Source: Mucilaginibacter jinjuensis
GTDB taxonomy: Bacteria > Bacteroidota > Bacteroidia > Sphingobacteriales > Sphingobacteriaceae
Length of the DNA: 64,000 bases
Direction: 5' to 3'
Assembly: GCF_028596025.1 (NCBI RefSeq)
Contig: NZ_CP117167.1
Location: 4,526,001-4,590,000, forward strand
Part shown: positions 34,037 through 41,599 of the stretch, piece by piece
Layout: every line of letters starts with the position of its first letter
Numbering within the stretch: position 1 is the stretch's first letter
Notes under the pieces: generated by a model
Database searches by the model: none
What the model was told of the DNA's origin: nothing
Seen by the model: only the letters and a program-made list of their open reading frames with translations
Translations under genes and position numbers: made by a program

Positions 34037-34933
34037 ATGATTCCCCTTAATGCTAAAAATGATGCCGTTGTTGTATTAATCGGTTTGCTGGTTACCTTAA
34101 CCCTTGCCGAAATGTGGCTCAGCTATCGTGAAAACCGTCATTATTACGAGAAACGCGATACGCTTACCAACATCTATTTAACAACCATTACATTTTTTAT
34201 CAATCTTGCTGTTAAGGGTTCTACCTTTCTTGTGCTGCAGTACTTTTACCAGTTCAGGCTGTTTGAGATTAGCAACGTATTCTGGTACTGGTTTGTGCTG
34301 GTTGTAACGCAGGATTTTTTATACTGGGTGCTGCATTATACCGGCCATTACTGCCGCTTCTTCTGGGCTATGCATGTAACGCACCATTCGTCTGAGCATT
34401 TTAACTTTACTACGGGGTTCCGGTCTACCGTGTTCGAGCCTTTGTACCGCGTTTTCTTTTATTTGCCATTGGCTTTGATGGGCTTTAACGCCATAGATAT
34501 TTTATACGCCTACCTGGTTACCCAATTATACGGCAACCTGGTACACACTCAATACAAGGTTAACCTACCCAAATGGTACGGCTGGATCTTTGTTACACCA
34601 TCGCATCACCGGGTCCACCATGCATCAAACATCCCCTACCTGGATAAAAACATGGCCATGATGCTCATTATCTGGGACCGCATGTTTGGCACCTTCCAAG
34701 ATGAGAACCTGCCCGAGCCTATCAAATACGGCCTCACCCACCAACCCGAAGATACCGGTGCAGTCAACATCATTTTCCACGAGTGGAAAGCCCTGGTGCA
34801 TGACGTAAAAAAAGCACCGGGTATTAAAAACAAACTTGGCTATATGTTTAACCCACCCGGCTGGAGCCACGATGGTAGCACACAAACGGCCAGGGTTTTG
34901 CAAAGGGAGTATAAGCAGGAGAAGGCGGCGTAA
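34037..34933 (+). CDS. Sterol desaturase / fatty-acid hydroxylase family protein
   Basis: A 298-aa integral membrane di-iron oxygenase. The three His clusters are present: HYTGH (His100, His104), HVTHH (His113, His116, His117) and HRVHH (His191, His194, His195). About four hydrophobic helices lie before and between them. These enzymes hydroxylate or desaturate lipid substrates at the membrane; carotenoid, fatty-acid and ether-lipid substrates are all possible. It lies 42 bp after aroB on the same strand, and may or may not share its transcript. Confidence 0.88.
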   Translation: MIPLNAKNDAVVVLIGLLVTLTLAEMWLSYRENRHYYEKRDTLTNIYLTTITFFINLAVKGSTFLVLQYFYQFRLFEISNVFWYWFVLVVTQDFLYWVLHYTGHYCRFFWAMHVTHHSSEHFNFTTGFRSTVFEPLYRVFFYLPLALMGFNAIDILYAYLVTQLYGNLVHTQYKVNLPKWYGWIFVTPSHHRVHHASNIPYLDKNMAMMLIIWDRMFGTFQDENLPEPIKYGLTHQPEDTGAVNIIFHEWKALVHDVKKAPGIKNKLGYMFNPPGWSHDGSTQTARVLQREYKQEKAA

Positions 34934-34962
34934 GTCGAATTAAGCACATTAGTAATCTATAT

Positions 34963-34970
34963 TATTTTTG
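34963..34970 (+). promoter_or_regulatory. -7 promoter box before the amber-interrupted gene
   Basis: TATTTTTG matches TAnnTTTG, 12 nt before the ATG at 34983. The promoter appears intact although the reading frame behind it is broken at codon 9. Confidence 0.5.
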
Positions 34971-34982
34971 ACTTAGATTCTG

Positions 34983-35840
34983 ATGCCCCAATTCATATCC
35001 AAACTATAGCACAATACCTACGAGAAAGGTGAGTTCTCTGACGAGCAGCCCAGAACTTTAGAAGAAACGATTCGTCTTATTAAAACCTTCCCCTGGGATG
35101 AGGAAAGGCCGTTAACTGATATTCAACTCACCGGGCCATCGGTTACCATAAAGAATGAAGACAGGGAGTATTTAAAAGTTGGCCTATACTTCAACGGAAA
35201 ATTCTGCCTGTATTTTTTAGATTATGGCGCCCATGTCTATGAGTACCATTCACCGGATATGGATACTGCTTGCAGTTTAGTGACTGACTACTTTAACGGC
35301 AATTTAGACCTACAAAAATTTGATAAGCACCTGCTCGATATTGGTGCCAGCAAACATTTCGAAAGCAAAAGTTTCGATTATACAGTCAGTCATAATACCT
35401 TTTATTGGAATTTTTTTGTACTCCTATTTCTATTATTAATCCTAATTTTTAGTTCAACTATTATCTTGACTGCAAAAGACTGTCCGTTATTCTTTCGTAT
35501 ATTTTTTATTGCATTCACCCTATCAATGTTTACCCTTCCATATATTGTACTGAAAACCTATTCAAAATCGAAAAATATGTTCCTTCACCTTTCAAAGGGA
35601 AATAACGTTTTTCAATTTGGTGATAATAATGACATTAACACTTATAACAAGGCCGATATTAAGGCTATCACTATCTCAAACGTGAGTAAAAATGATAAAT
35701 CTCCCATTTACAACATCACATTTAAGGATGATATATCTATCAGGTTTCCGGGGCTGTTGATTCCTTACTACGATTTTCTCAACAAATTTTCCGGGATCGA
35801 TATTCAATATACACGTAATAAATGGCCGGTATCTTTGTAG
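34983..35840 (+). pseudogene. Hypothetical membrane protein gene interrupted by an amber codon
   Basis: The frame from ATG 34983 to the TAG stop at 35840 is 286 codons and open except for one TAG at 35007-35009 (codon 9: ATG CCC CAA TTC ATA TCC AAA CTA TAG CAC). After it, 82 coding-like codons continue in the same frame (CAC AAT ACC TAC GAG ...) without a usable start until an ATG at 35259. The body has a soluble N-terminal part (EGL-free, rich in acidic residues, SVTIKNEDREYLKVGLYFNG) and two transmembrane helices (about residues 145-168 and 175-195 of the full frame). The family is not recognised. It is a recent nonsense mutation, a sequencing error, or a downstream-start gene. Confidence 0.7.
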
Positions 35841-35906
35841 ATTATCATCTTAAAGCAAATAAAATTTGGTTTGTGTCATGAAATATCGAAAAATAAAAAT
35901 TTTCTA

Positions 35907-35936
35907 TTGACAATTTAATTTTTAACAGTACATTTA
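35907..35936 (+). promoter_or_regulatory. Promoter of the phe leader
   Basis: TTG at 35907-35909 (-33-like) and TACATTTA at 35929-35936 (one mismatch to TAnnTTTG), separated by 19 nt. The expected transcription start is around 35941-35945, some 10 nt before the leader-peptide ATG. Confidence 0.5.
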
Positions 35937-35952
35937 CCGCCGTAACACAACA

Positions 35953-36018
35953 ATGAAATACACAGGCGCATATTATTTTGGTTTCTACTTTTACTTTAGC
36001 AGTAAGAGCCGGGACTGA
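35953..36018 (+). CDS. pheL: Phe/Tyr-rich attenuator leader peptide
   Basis: A 21-codon frame, MKYTGAYYFGFYFYFSSKSR plus Asp, ending TGA. It has five Tyr and four Phe; residues 7-15 (YYFGFYFYF) hold eight aromatics in nine codons. It lies between a promoter-like element and an exclusive-hairpin attenuator directly upstream of pheA, and its last codons overlap arm 1 (36008-36016) of that structure. This is the classical arrangement of a phe leader peptide, though no homology was used to name it. The peptide itself has no function beyond ribosome stalling when charged tRNA-Phe or tRNA-Tyr is scarce. Confidence 0.88.
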   Translation: MKYTGAYYFGFYFYFSSKSRD

Positions 36019-36083
36019 TATATGCCATAACAAGACATACACAAATCAGAAAAAGTCCCGGCCCAACAGCCGGGACTTTTTTG
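36008..36083 (+). promoter_or_regulatory. Transcription attenuator upstream of pheA
   Basis: Arm 1, GCCGGGACT (36008-36016), and arm 3, GCCGGGACT (36069-36077), are identical; arm 2, AGTCCCGGC (36054-36062), pairs perfectly with either. Arms 2:3 with a 6-nt loop and a run of T (36077-36082) form a rho-independent terminator. Arms 1:2 form the antiterminator. A ribosome finishing the leader covers arm 1 and permits termination; one stalled in the aromatic codons leaves arm 1 free and permits read-through into pheA. Confidence 0.87.
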
Positions 36084-36094
36084 TTTAACACATT

Positions 36095-36931
36095 ATGGAA
36101 CAGCAGAAACCACGGGTAGCAATTCAAGGAATAAGGGCATCTTTTCACGAAGAAGCAGCCTTCAAATTCTTTGGCGAAAACATTACAACGATAGAATGCA
36201 ACTCGTTTAAACAAACATTCGACAAGCTGCAGGCCCGCGAAGCTGACTATGTAGTAATGGCTATCGAAAACAGCATTGCAGGCAGTATTTTGCCTAACTA
36301 CTCGTTGTTGCTGAGCTACAACTTCCCCGTGGTTGGCGAAATTTATTTGCCTATCCAATTGCACTTAATGGGCTTACCTGGTGTTAAGTTCGAGGATATA
36401 AAAACAGCCATGTCGCACCCTATTGCTATCCGTCAGTGTGATGATTTCTTTAACGATCATCCCCAACTGAAAGTGGTTGAAAGCAGCGACACCGCAGCCT
36501 GTGCCAAACGTATCCGCGAAGAGCAATTGACTGATACGGTTGCCATTGCCAACTCACTGGCTGCCAAGCTGTACGATTTGCAAATTCTGGAGCGCCGCAT
36601 CGAATCGAACAAAAAGAATTTTACCCGTTTCCTGATCCTTACCCACCAGGAAAACGCTAAGAATATCCCTGCCAATAAAGCATCGCTTTGTTTTCAGGTA
36701 AGCAACGAGGTTGGTTCACTGGCAAAGGTGCTGAATATTTTGGCCGAAGAAGGTGTTAACATGAGCAAGATCCAATCGATGCCGGTACTGGGTAAACGTA
36801 ACGAATACAACTTTTATGTAGATGTAGAGTGGGAAGATGGCAAAGCTTACGACGCCGCCATTCGCCAGGTGTTAAAGTATACACACAATTTTAACATACT
36901 TGGTGAATATAAACGCTTTATAGAGGAGTAA
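36095..36931 (+). CDS. pheA: Prephenate dehydratase with ACT domain
   Basis: Converts prephenate to phenylpyruvate, the committed step to phenylalanine. 278 aa: prephenate dehydratase domain (1-185) with AIENSIAGS and catalytic Thr177 in NFTRF, and an ACT domain (about 196-275). In the ACT domain the Phe-binding motifs known from Escherichia coli P-protein (GALV and ESRP) read GSLA (207-210) and QSMP (227-230), so allosteric control may differ; this variation may be usual in the lineage. There is no chorismate mutase domain; that activity is on the fusion encoded downstream. Expression is predicted to be controlled by the attenuator directly before it. Confidence 0.95.
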   Translation: MEQQKPRVAIQGIRASFHEEAAFKFFGENITTIECNSFKQTFDKLQAREADYVVMAIENSIAGSILPNYSLLLSYNFPVVGEIYLPIQLHLMGLPGVKFEDIKTAMSHPIAIRQCDDFFNDHPQLKVVESSDTAACAKRIREEQLTDTVAIANSLAAKLYDLQILERRIESNKKNFTRFLILTHQENAKNIPANKASLCFQVSNEVGSLAKVLNILAEEGVNMSKIQSMPVLGKRNEYNFYVDVEWEDGKAYDAAIRQVLKYTHNFNILGEYKRFIEE

Positions 36932-36940
36932 ATTTGTGAG

Positions 36941-37167
36941 TAGTCCGGAAGTCGGTAAGTCCGTGAGTCCGAAAGACAAAAGAAAAAAGTCTGGAAGTCC
37001 GGGGTCGGGAAGTCCGAAAGACAAAAATTGCGGACCGAAAGAAAAATTAACATATAGAAATAAACTTCCGGACTTTCGGTCTTACTGACTTCCGGACTAA
37101 ACAGTAAATATTAAAAAATAACATAAAAAGCTTCCGGACTTACGGTCTTACTGACTTCCGGACTAAA
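36941..37167. repeat. AGTCCGGAAGTC inverted/direct repeat cluster
   Basis: Two direct 37-bp copies starting CTTCCGGACTT (37065-37101 and 37131-37167) differ at one base. Two worn inverted copies (AGTCCGGAAGTCGGTAAGTC at about 36942 and AGTCTGGAAGTCCGGGGTCG at about 36988) precede them. Pairing of inverted copies would give large hairpins in the mRNA between pheA and the DAHP synthase gene. No gene or terminator T-run was seen. Confidence 0.7.
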
Positions 37168-37172
37168 AAAGT

Positions 37173-38300
37173 ATGAAAATCGATCTTAAAATACAGCCAT
37201 TAAGCACCTGGATTAAACCGGCTAACGAAAATCAACCGCTTTTAATTGCAGGCCCTTGCAGTGCCGAGACTGAAGAACAGTTAGTTGCTACTGCCCAACT
37301 TTTAGCTAAAACAGGCAAACTGAGCGCACTGCGTGCAGGTATCTGGAAACCACGTACCCGCCCGGGCGAGTTTGAAGGTATCGGCAGCATTGGTTTAGAG
37401 TGGTTAAAAACTGCTAAACAAGAAACAGGCTTGCCAACCGCTGTTGAGGTTGCAACTGCAAAACACGTTGAAGAAGCTTTAAAAGCTGGTGTGGATATCC
37501 TTTGGGTAGGTGCACGTTCAACCGCTAACCCTTTTACCGTGCAGGAAATTGCTGATGCTTTAAAAGGTGTTGACGTACCGGTAATGGTTAAAAACCCGGT
37601 TAACCCTGATTTAACTTTGTGGATTGGTGCTTTAGAGCGCATCAACAATGCAGGTATCACTAAACTGGCTGCTATTCACCGTGGTTTTTCATCTTACGAG
37701 AAATCTGCTTTCCGTAACGAACCAATGTGGGATATGGCTATCAACTTAAAAACACATGCGCCAGATCTGCCTATCATCAACGATCCAAGCCACATTACCG
37801 GCAACCGCGATCTGATCCCTTACATCGCTCAAAAAGCTTTGGATATGGATATGCAAGGTTTAATGATCGAATCACACATCGATCCTTCTGTTGCCTGGAC
37901 TGATGCTAAACAACAAGTTACACCTAAAGCACTGGCCGACTTAATTGACAACCTTACTTTACGTAAACCGGAAGTTAAAAACGCTGACATTAAAGATGCC
38001 CTGGCTGAGCTACGTGCCAACATCGATAAAATTGATGACTTAGTGATCCAGAAACTGGCTGAGCGTATGCAGATTGTTGAGAAAATCGGTAACTACAAAA
38101 AAGATAACGGTATCACCATTTTACAAGTTAACCGTTGGGACGAGATCCTGAAAAAAGGAGTTCAATACGGCAAAGCTTTGAAACTGGACGAAGATTTTAC
38201 TGAGAAATTATTAGAACTGATCCACAGCGAATCAATCCGCAAACAAACCGCTATCATGAATGCTGGTACCGGTGTTAAGGAAAATTTAACCCACGCATAA
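37173..38300 (+). CDS. Bifunctional DAHP synthase / chorismate mutase
   Basis: 375 aa. The N-terminal 265 residues are a class I-beta (KDO8P synthase-like) DAHP synthase: LLIAGPCSAE, WKPRTRPGEFEG, WVGARSTANPFTV, MVKNPVNPDLTLWIGA, LPIINDPSHITG and MIESHIDP are the substrate and metal motifs. The C-terminal part (about 275-360) is an AroQ-type chorismate mutase, with LRANIDKIDDLVIQKLAERMQ and KIGNYKK. It joins the first step of the shikimate pathway with the first committed step to Phe/Tyr, and the mutase domain commonly mediates prephenate feedback in such fusions. It starts 5 bp after the repeat cluster and is followed closely by aroA. Confidence 0.94.
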   Translation: MKIDLKIQPLSTWIKPANENQPLLIAGPCSAETEEQLVATAQLLAKTGKLSALRAGIWKPRTRPGEFEGIGSIGLEWLKTAKQETGLPTAVEVATAKHVEEALKAGVDILWVGARSTANPFTVQEIADALKGVDVPVMVKNPVNPDLTLWIGALERINNAGITKLAAIHRGFSSYEKSAFRNEPMWDMAINLKTHAPDLPIINDPSHITGNRDLIPYIAQKALDMDMQGLMIESHIDPSVAWTDAKQQVTPKALADLIDNLTLRKPEVKNADIKDALAELRANIDKIDDLVIQKLAERMQIVEKIGNYKKDNGITILQVNRWDEILKKGVQYGKALKLDEDFTEKLLELIHSESIRKQTAIMNAGTGVKENLTHA

Positions 38301-38306
38301 TTGCTG

Positions 38307-39626
38307 ATGAAACCAAACATCATACTGCGTAAAAACAGTAAAACGGTAAATACTACAATACAATTAACAGGCTCAAAAAGCGAGTGCAACCGTGCACTCG
38401 TTATTGAGGCCTTAAGCCAGGGCCGCGTAAAAGTAACCAACGTTTCTGATGCTGCGGATGCTGTGCTGTTAGCAGGTATCCTGAGGTCCGAGTTGTCAGA
38501 GGCCGGAGTACAGAATTCGGAGGCCAGAACTCAGAACTCAGAAAGTGAATCCGGACCTCTGACAACCGATAACCGACAACTGACAACCGTAAACATCGGT
38601 CCCGCTGGTACGGCTATGCGCTTCTTGACTGCCTATTACGCAATCAGTGGCGAAGAAGTGATCCTAACCGGAAGCGAGCGCATGAAACAACGCCCAATCG
38701 GTATTTTGGTTGATGCTTTGCGCACTTTGGGTGCCAATATTGATTATGTAGAGCAGGACGGTTACCCTCCCCTGCACATCAAAGGCGGCTTTGAGCAAAA
38801 GACTGATCTGATTAGCATCCAGGGTAATATCAGCAGTCAGTATATTACTGCTTTGTTACTGATTGCTGCGCGTTTACCGCAAGGTTTAAGACTACAGATT
38901 GAAGGTGAATTAACCTCACGCCCGTATGTAGAGATGACTTTGAGCATGCTGCAACAGGCAGGCATCCAGCATCAATGGGAAGATAACGTGATCAGCATTG
39001 CTTCGCAAGAATTTGCAGAAACCAGCATCTGGGTTGAACCAGATTGGAGCGCAGCATCGTACTGGTACGCCATTGCGGCCCTGAGCGACGAAGCCGAATT
39101 ATTTTTACCCGGCTTAACCTCGTACAGCCTGCAAGGCGACAGCGTAATCGGCGAAATTATGGCCAACTTCGGCATCACCTCGCAGTTTAAAGACGGCGGT
39201 GTGTATCTGAAAAAAGAGCCTAAGCCAATTGTTCGCAAGATCTTCGATATGATCCAATGCCCCGATCTGGCGCAAACAGTTGTAGTGGTATGTGCAGCTC
39301 TTGGCCACGAAGCTACCTTTACCGGACTGGAAACTTTAAAAATTAAAGAAACCGACCGTATAGCAGCTTTACAAAACGAGCTGGGCAAAATGGGTGTTAA
39401 ACTGATTGAAAAAGGACAGGTTTACAAACTTGACTGCAGCGAGAAGTTTATCCCTCAAAAAATGACCATCAAAACTTACGAAGATCACCGCATGGCGATG
39501 GCCTTCGCACCGCTAGCCCTCATCATCCCCGAACTGGAAGTTGAAGAAGCCGCAGTGGTTGATAAATCTTACCCGGCGTTCTGGACTGATCTGGAAAAGG
39601 CAGGGTTTGAAGTGTTGGACGTTTAA
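38307..39626 (+). CDS. aroA: EPSP synthase (3-phosphoshikimate 1-carboxyvinyltransferase) with in-frame repeat insertion
   Basis: Sixth step of the shikimate pathway, 439 aa. Family motifs: GSKSECNRAL (22-31), NIGPAGTAMRFL (96-107), NISSQYITALL, KETDRIAAL and TYEDHRMAMAFAP. Between VLLAGIL and the VNIGPAG motif, where the family usually has a short linker, about 35 extra Ser/Glu/Thr/Asn-rich residues are present (about 60-95), encoded by a palindromic repeat like those between genes in this window. The rest looks fully functional. A TTG at 38301 was rejected in favour of ATG 38307, 6 bp after the preceding stop. Confidence 0.93.
   Translation: MKPNIILRKNSKTVNTTIQLTGSKSECNRALVIEALSQGRVKVTNVSDAADAVLLAGILRSELSEAGVQNSEARTQNSESESGPLTTDNRQLTTVNIGPAGTAMRFLTAYYAISGEEVILTGSERMKQRPIGILVDALRTLGANIDYVEQDGYPPLHIKGGFEQKTDLISIQGNISSQYITALLLIAARLPQGLRLQIEGELTSRPYVEMTLSMLQQAGIQHQWEDNVISIASQEFAETSIWVEPDWSAASYWYAIAALSDEAELFLPGLTSYSLQGDSVIGEIMANFGITSQFKDGGVYLKKEPKPIVRKIFDMIQCPDLAQTVVVVCAALGHEATFTGLETLKIKETDRIAALQNELGKMGVKLIEKGQVYKLDCSEKFIPQKMTIKTYEDHRMAMAFAPLALIIPELEVEEAAVVDKSYPAFWTDLEKAGFEVLDV
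38484..38588 (+). repeat. Palindromic element inserted in frame within aroA
   Basis: Left arm TTGTCAGAGGCCGGA (38493-38507) and right arm TCCGGACCTCTGACAA (38550-38565) are inverted copies with one extra base. The right arm is followed by iterated CCGATAACCGACAACTGACA units. The inserted length, about 105 bp, is a multiple of three with no stop. The right half resembles intergenic sequence at 10345-10401. Confidence 0.7.
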
Positions 39627-39639
39627 TCTACAAAATACA

Positions 39640-39734
39640 CGTCATTGCGAGGTACGAAGCAATCCCCTACTTACAGAGCAACTCTGTATAGTCGAACTGC
39701 ACAGTCGGTGATTGCTTCGTACCTCGCAATGACG
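39640..39734. repeat. 95-bp CGTCATTGCGAGG element, intact copy
   Basis: Perfect 25-bp inverted arms (39640-39664 and 39710-39734): CGTCATTGCGAGGTACGAAG then CAATC, with a 45-bp interior containing ACAGAGCAACTCTGTATAG. The second full copy at 56648-56742 has the same total length. It lies between aroA and aroC. Confidence 0.85.
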
Positions 39735-39805
39735 TTCTAAAATATAATACAAAGAGTAAAAAAGGTAATCTCAATACTCAAATCTAATATCTCACATCTA
39801 AACAC

Positions 39806-40894
39806 ATGGCAGGCAATACCTTCGGGCAAATATTCAGGATAACAACTTTTGGCGAATCGCATGGCGAGGCAATTGGTGTAATTATAGACGGCTGTCCGGC
39901 TCAACTGGACATCGACTTGGATTACATTCAATCAGAGCTGGACAAGCGCAAACCTGGTCAGTCTAAAATTACTACGCAACGTAAAGAGGCCGATACAGTA
40001 AAGATTCTTTCAGGCGTATTTGAAGGTAAAACAACCGGTACACCTATCGCGATGATTATCCCGAATGAAGATCAACGCTCTAAGGATTACAGCCATAATA
40101 CAGATGTGTTCCGCCCATCGCATGCCGATTATACTTACCACAGTAAATATGGCATCCGCGATCACCGTGGTGGCGGCCGTTCATCAGCCCGCGAAACTGC
40201 TGCCCGTGTGGCGGCAGGTGCGGTGGCTAAACTAATGCTTAAAGCAAAAGGAATCGAGGTAATTGCACACGTAAGCAGCGTAGGCAAAATTGATGCGCCG
40301 AATGTAGATATCAGCAATCCGCAAGCATTTATTGAAGAGCGTGAAAAAAATATTGTAAGATGTGTTGACCCGGCTACGGCTGAGGAAATGATCGAGAAGA
40401 TCGACAGCATCCGTAAGCAAGGCGATACCATCGGTGGTAAAGTAACCTGCTTTATTACCAATTGCCCTGTTGGCTTGGGCGAACCTGTTTTCGATAAGCT
40501 ACATGCGGACTTAGGCAAGGCGATGCTGAGCATCAACGCTGTACACGGTTTCGAATACGGTTCGGGCTTCGAGGGCAGCGAGATGCAAGGCTCTGAGCAT
40601 AACGATTTGTTTGTAAACACCGGCGATCAGATCCGTACGCTGACCAATTATTCTGGCGGTATTCAGGGCGGTATCAGCAATGGTATGCCTATTAACTTTA
40701 AAGTAGCCTTTAAACCGGTAGCCACCATTATGACCAATCAGCAAACCGTTGATGCCAATGGCGATGCCGCCGAAATACAAGGCAAAGGCCGCCACGACCC
40801 TTGTGTGGTTCCGCGTGCTGTACCTATTGTAGAAGCGATGGCTGCGCTGGTTATTGCAGATCATTATTTAAGGAATAAATCGGCTATATTGTAA
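39806..40894 (+). CDS. aroC: Chorismate synthase
   Basis: Last step of the shikimate pathway: EPSP to chorismate, needing reduced FMN. 362 aa. It opens AGNTFGQIFRITTFGESHGEA, followed by the GCPAQLDIDLDYIQSELDKRKPGQ segment, RPSHADYTY, GIRDHRGGGRSSARETAARVAAGAVAK and, near the end, GRHDPCVVPRAVPIVEAMAA, all family signatures. Normal length. It is separated from aroA by a 95-bp palindromic element plus about 85 bp; no -7 box was recognised, so co-transcription through the repeat is possible. Confidence 0.96.
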   Translation: MAGNTFGQIFRITTFGESHGEAIGVIIDGCPAQLDIDLDYIQSELDKRKPGQSKITTQRKEADTVKILSGVFEGKTTGTPIAMIIPNEDQRSKDYSHNTDVFRPSHADYTYHSKYGIRDHRGGGRSSARETAARVAAGAVAKLMLKAKGIEVIAHVSSVGKIDAPNVDISNPQAFIEEREKNIVRCVDPATAEEMIEKIDSIRKQGDTIGGKVTCFITNCPVGLGEPVFDKLHADLGKAMLSINAVHGFEYGSGFEGSEMQGSEHNDLFVNTGDQIRTLTNYSGGIQGGISNGMPINFKVAFKPVATIMTNQQTVDANGDAAEIQGKGRHDPCVVPRAVPIVEAMAALVIADHYLRNKSAIL

Positions 40895-40917
40895 GCTGAT
40901 ATTTAAACCCCTTAAAA

Positions 40918-41541
40918 ATGCCTGCCTTACAGCTTATTAATATTTATAATGAACTGCTTGCCTTACCAAACAAAAGCCCAGACAATATTATCACCTTCTA
41001 TCAAAGCCATTTGCTTATTTTAAGCAATGTAACAAGTTTGGATACCGAAGATGAAATAACTGCTTTTATGGCAATTAACGATTGGTATACTAAAGCTTTA
41101 ACTTATAAAAAGCAGTTCAATAATGCACTTGTAATAATAAATAAGGTGCTACCGATGATTGACAGTTCTATTGAAAAAATAAATTATTCACTTTTCAATA
41201 GTCAGCTTTATCAGGCTATCGTGTTTTCGAAAGCTATGTCCTGCAATCAGCTAAAAGATTATTCATCGGCCTATCCTATCTTAAAAAAGTTAGTTGATGC
41301 TGATCCTGAAAACGACATGTATAAGGTTTGGCTCAGGGCTTCTGATCATGGCAGGCAGCGCACAATTTTAAACATCTTAGAATTTGCCTTCGGCGCAATG
41401 ATCCTGGTTGGTTTATTTAAAAGTTATATCCCGTTTGTGTTGGTCAAAAAATGGATATCAATAGTTGGGTTCATAGGTTTTGTTGCCTGTATAATCTATG
41501 AATATGATTTAAAGCGACACTTTAGAACGGCCAAAATATAG
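40918..41541 (+). CDS. Hypothetical helical (TPR-like) membrane protein
   Basis: 207 aa. The N-terminal 150 residues are helical and resemble TPR-type hairpins (FMAINDWYTKALTYKKQFNNALVI, YSSAYPILKKLVDADPENDMYKVWL); two hydrophobic helices lie at the C-terminus (about 152-170 and 178-195), with a basic tail. No signal peptide, so the helical domain is probably cytoplasmic. Base composition is more AT-rich than neighbouring housekeeping genes. No family is recognised. It starts 23 bp after aroC. Confidence 0.65.
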   Translation: MPALQLINIYNELLALPNKSPDNIITFYQSHLLILSNVTSLDTEDEITAFMAINDWYTKALTYKKQFNNALVIINKVLPMIDSSIEKINYSLFNSQLYQAIVFSKAMSCNQLKDYSSAYPILKKLVDADPENDMYKVWLRASDHGRQRTILNILEFAFGAMILVGLFKSYIPFVLVKKWISIVGFIGFVACIIYEYDLKRHFRTAKI

Positions 41542-41599
41542 CAATACGCAATAGCACATTTAACTACAGGCACGCACGTACTTTCATTACCTTTACACC

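Noticed and set aside
36941..37167. CRISPR-like array from the repeated 37-bp units between pheA and the DAHP synthase gene
   Set aside because: Only two full direct copies with one spacer-like gap, inverted relatives, and no cas genes; it is an ordinary palindromic repeat cluster.
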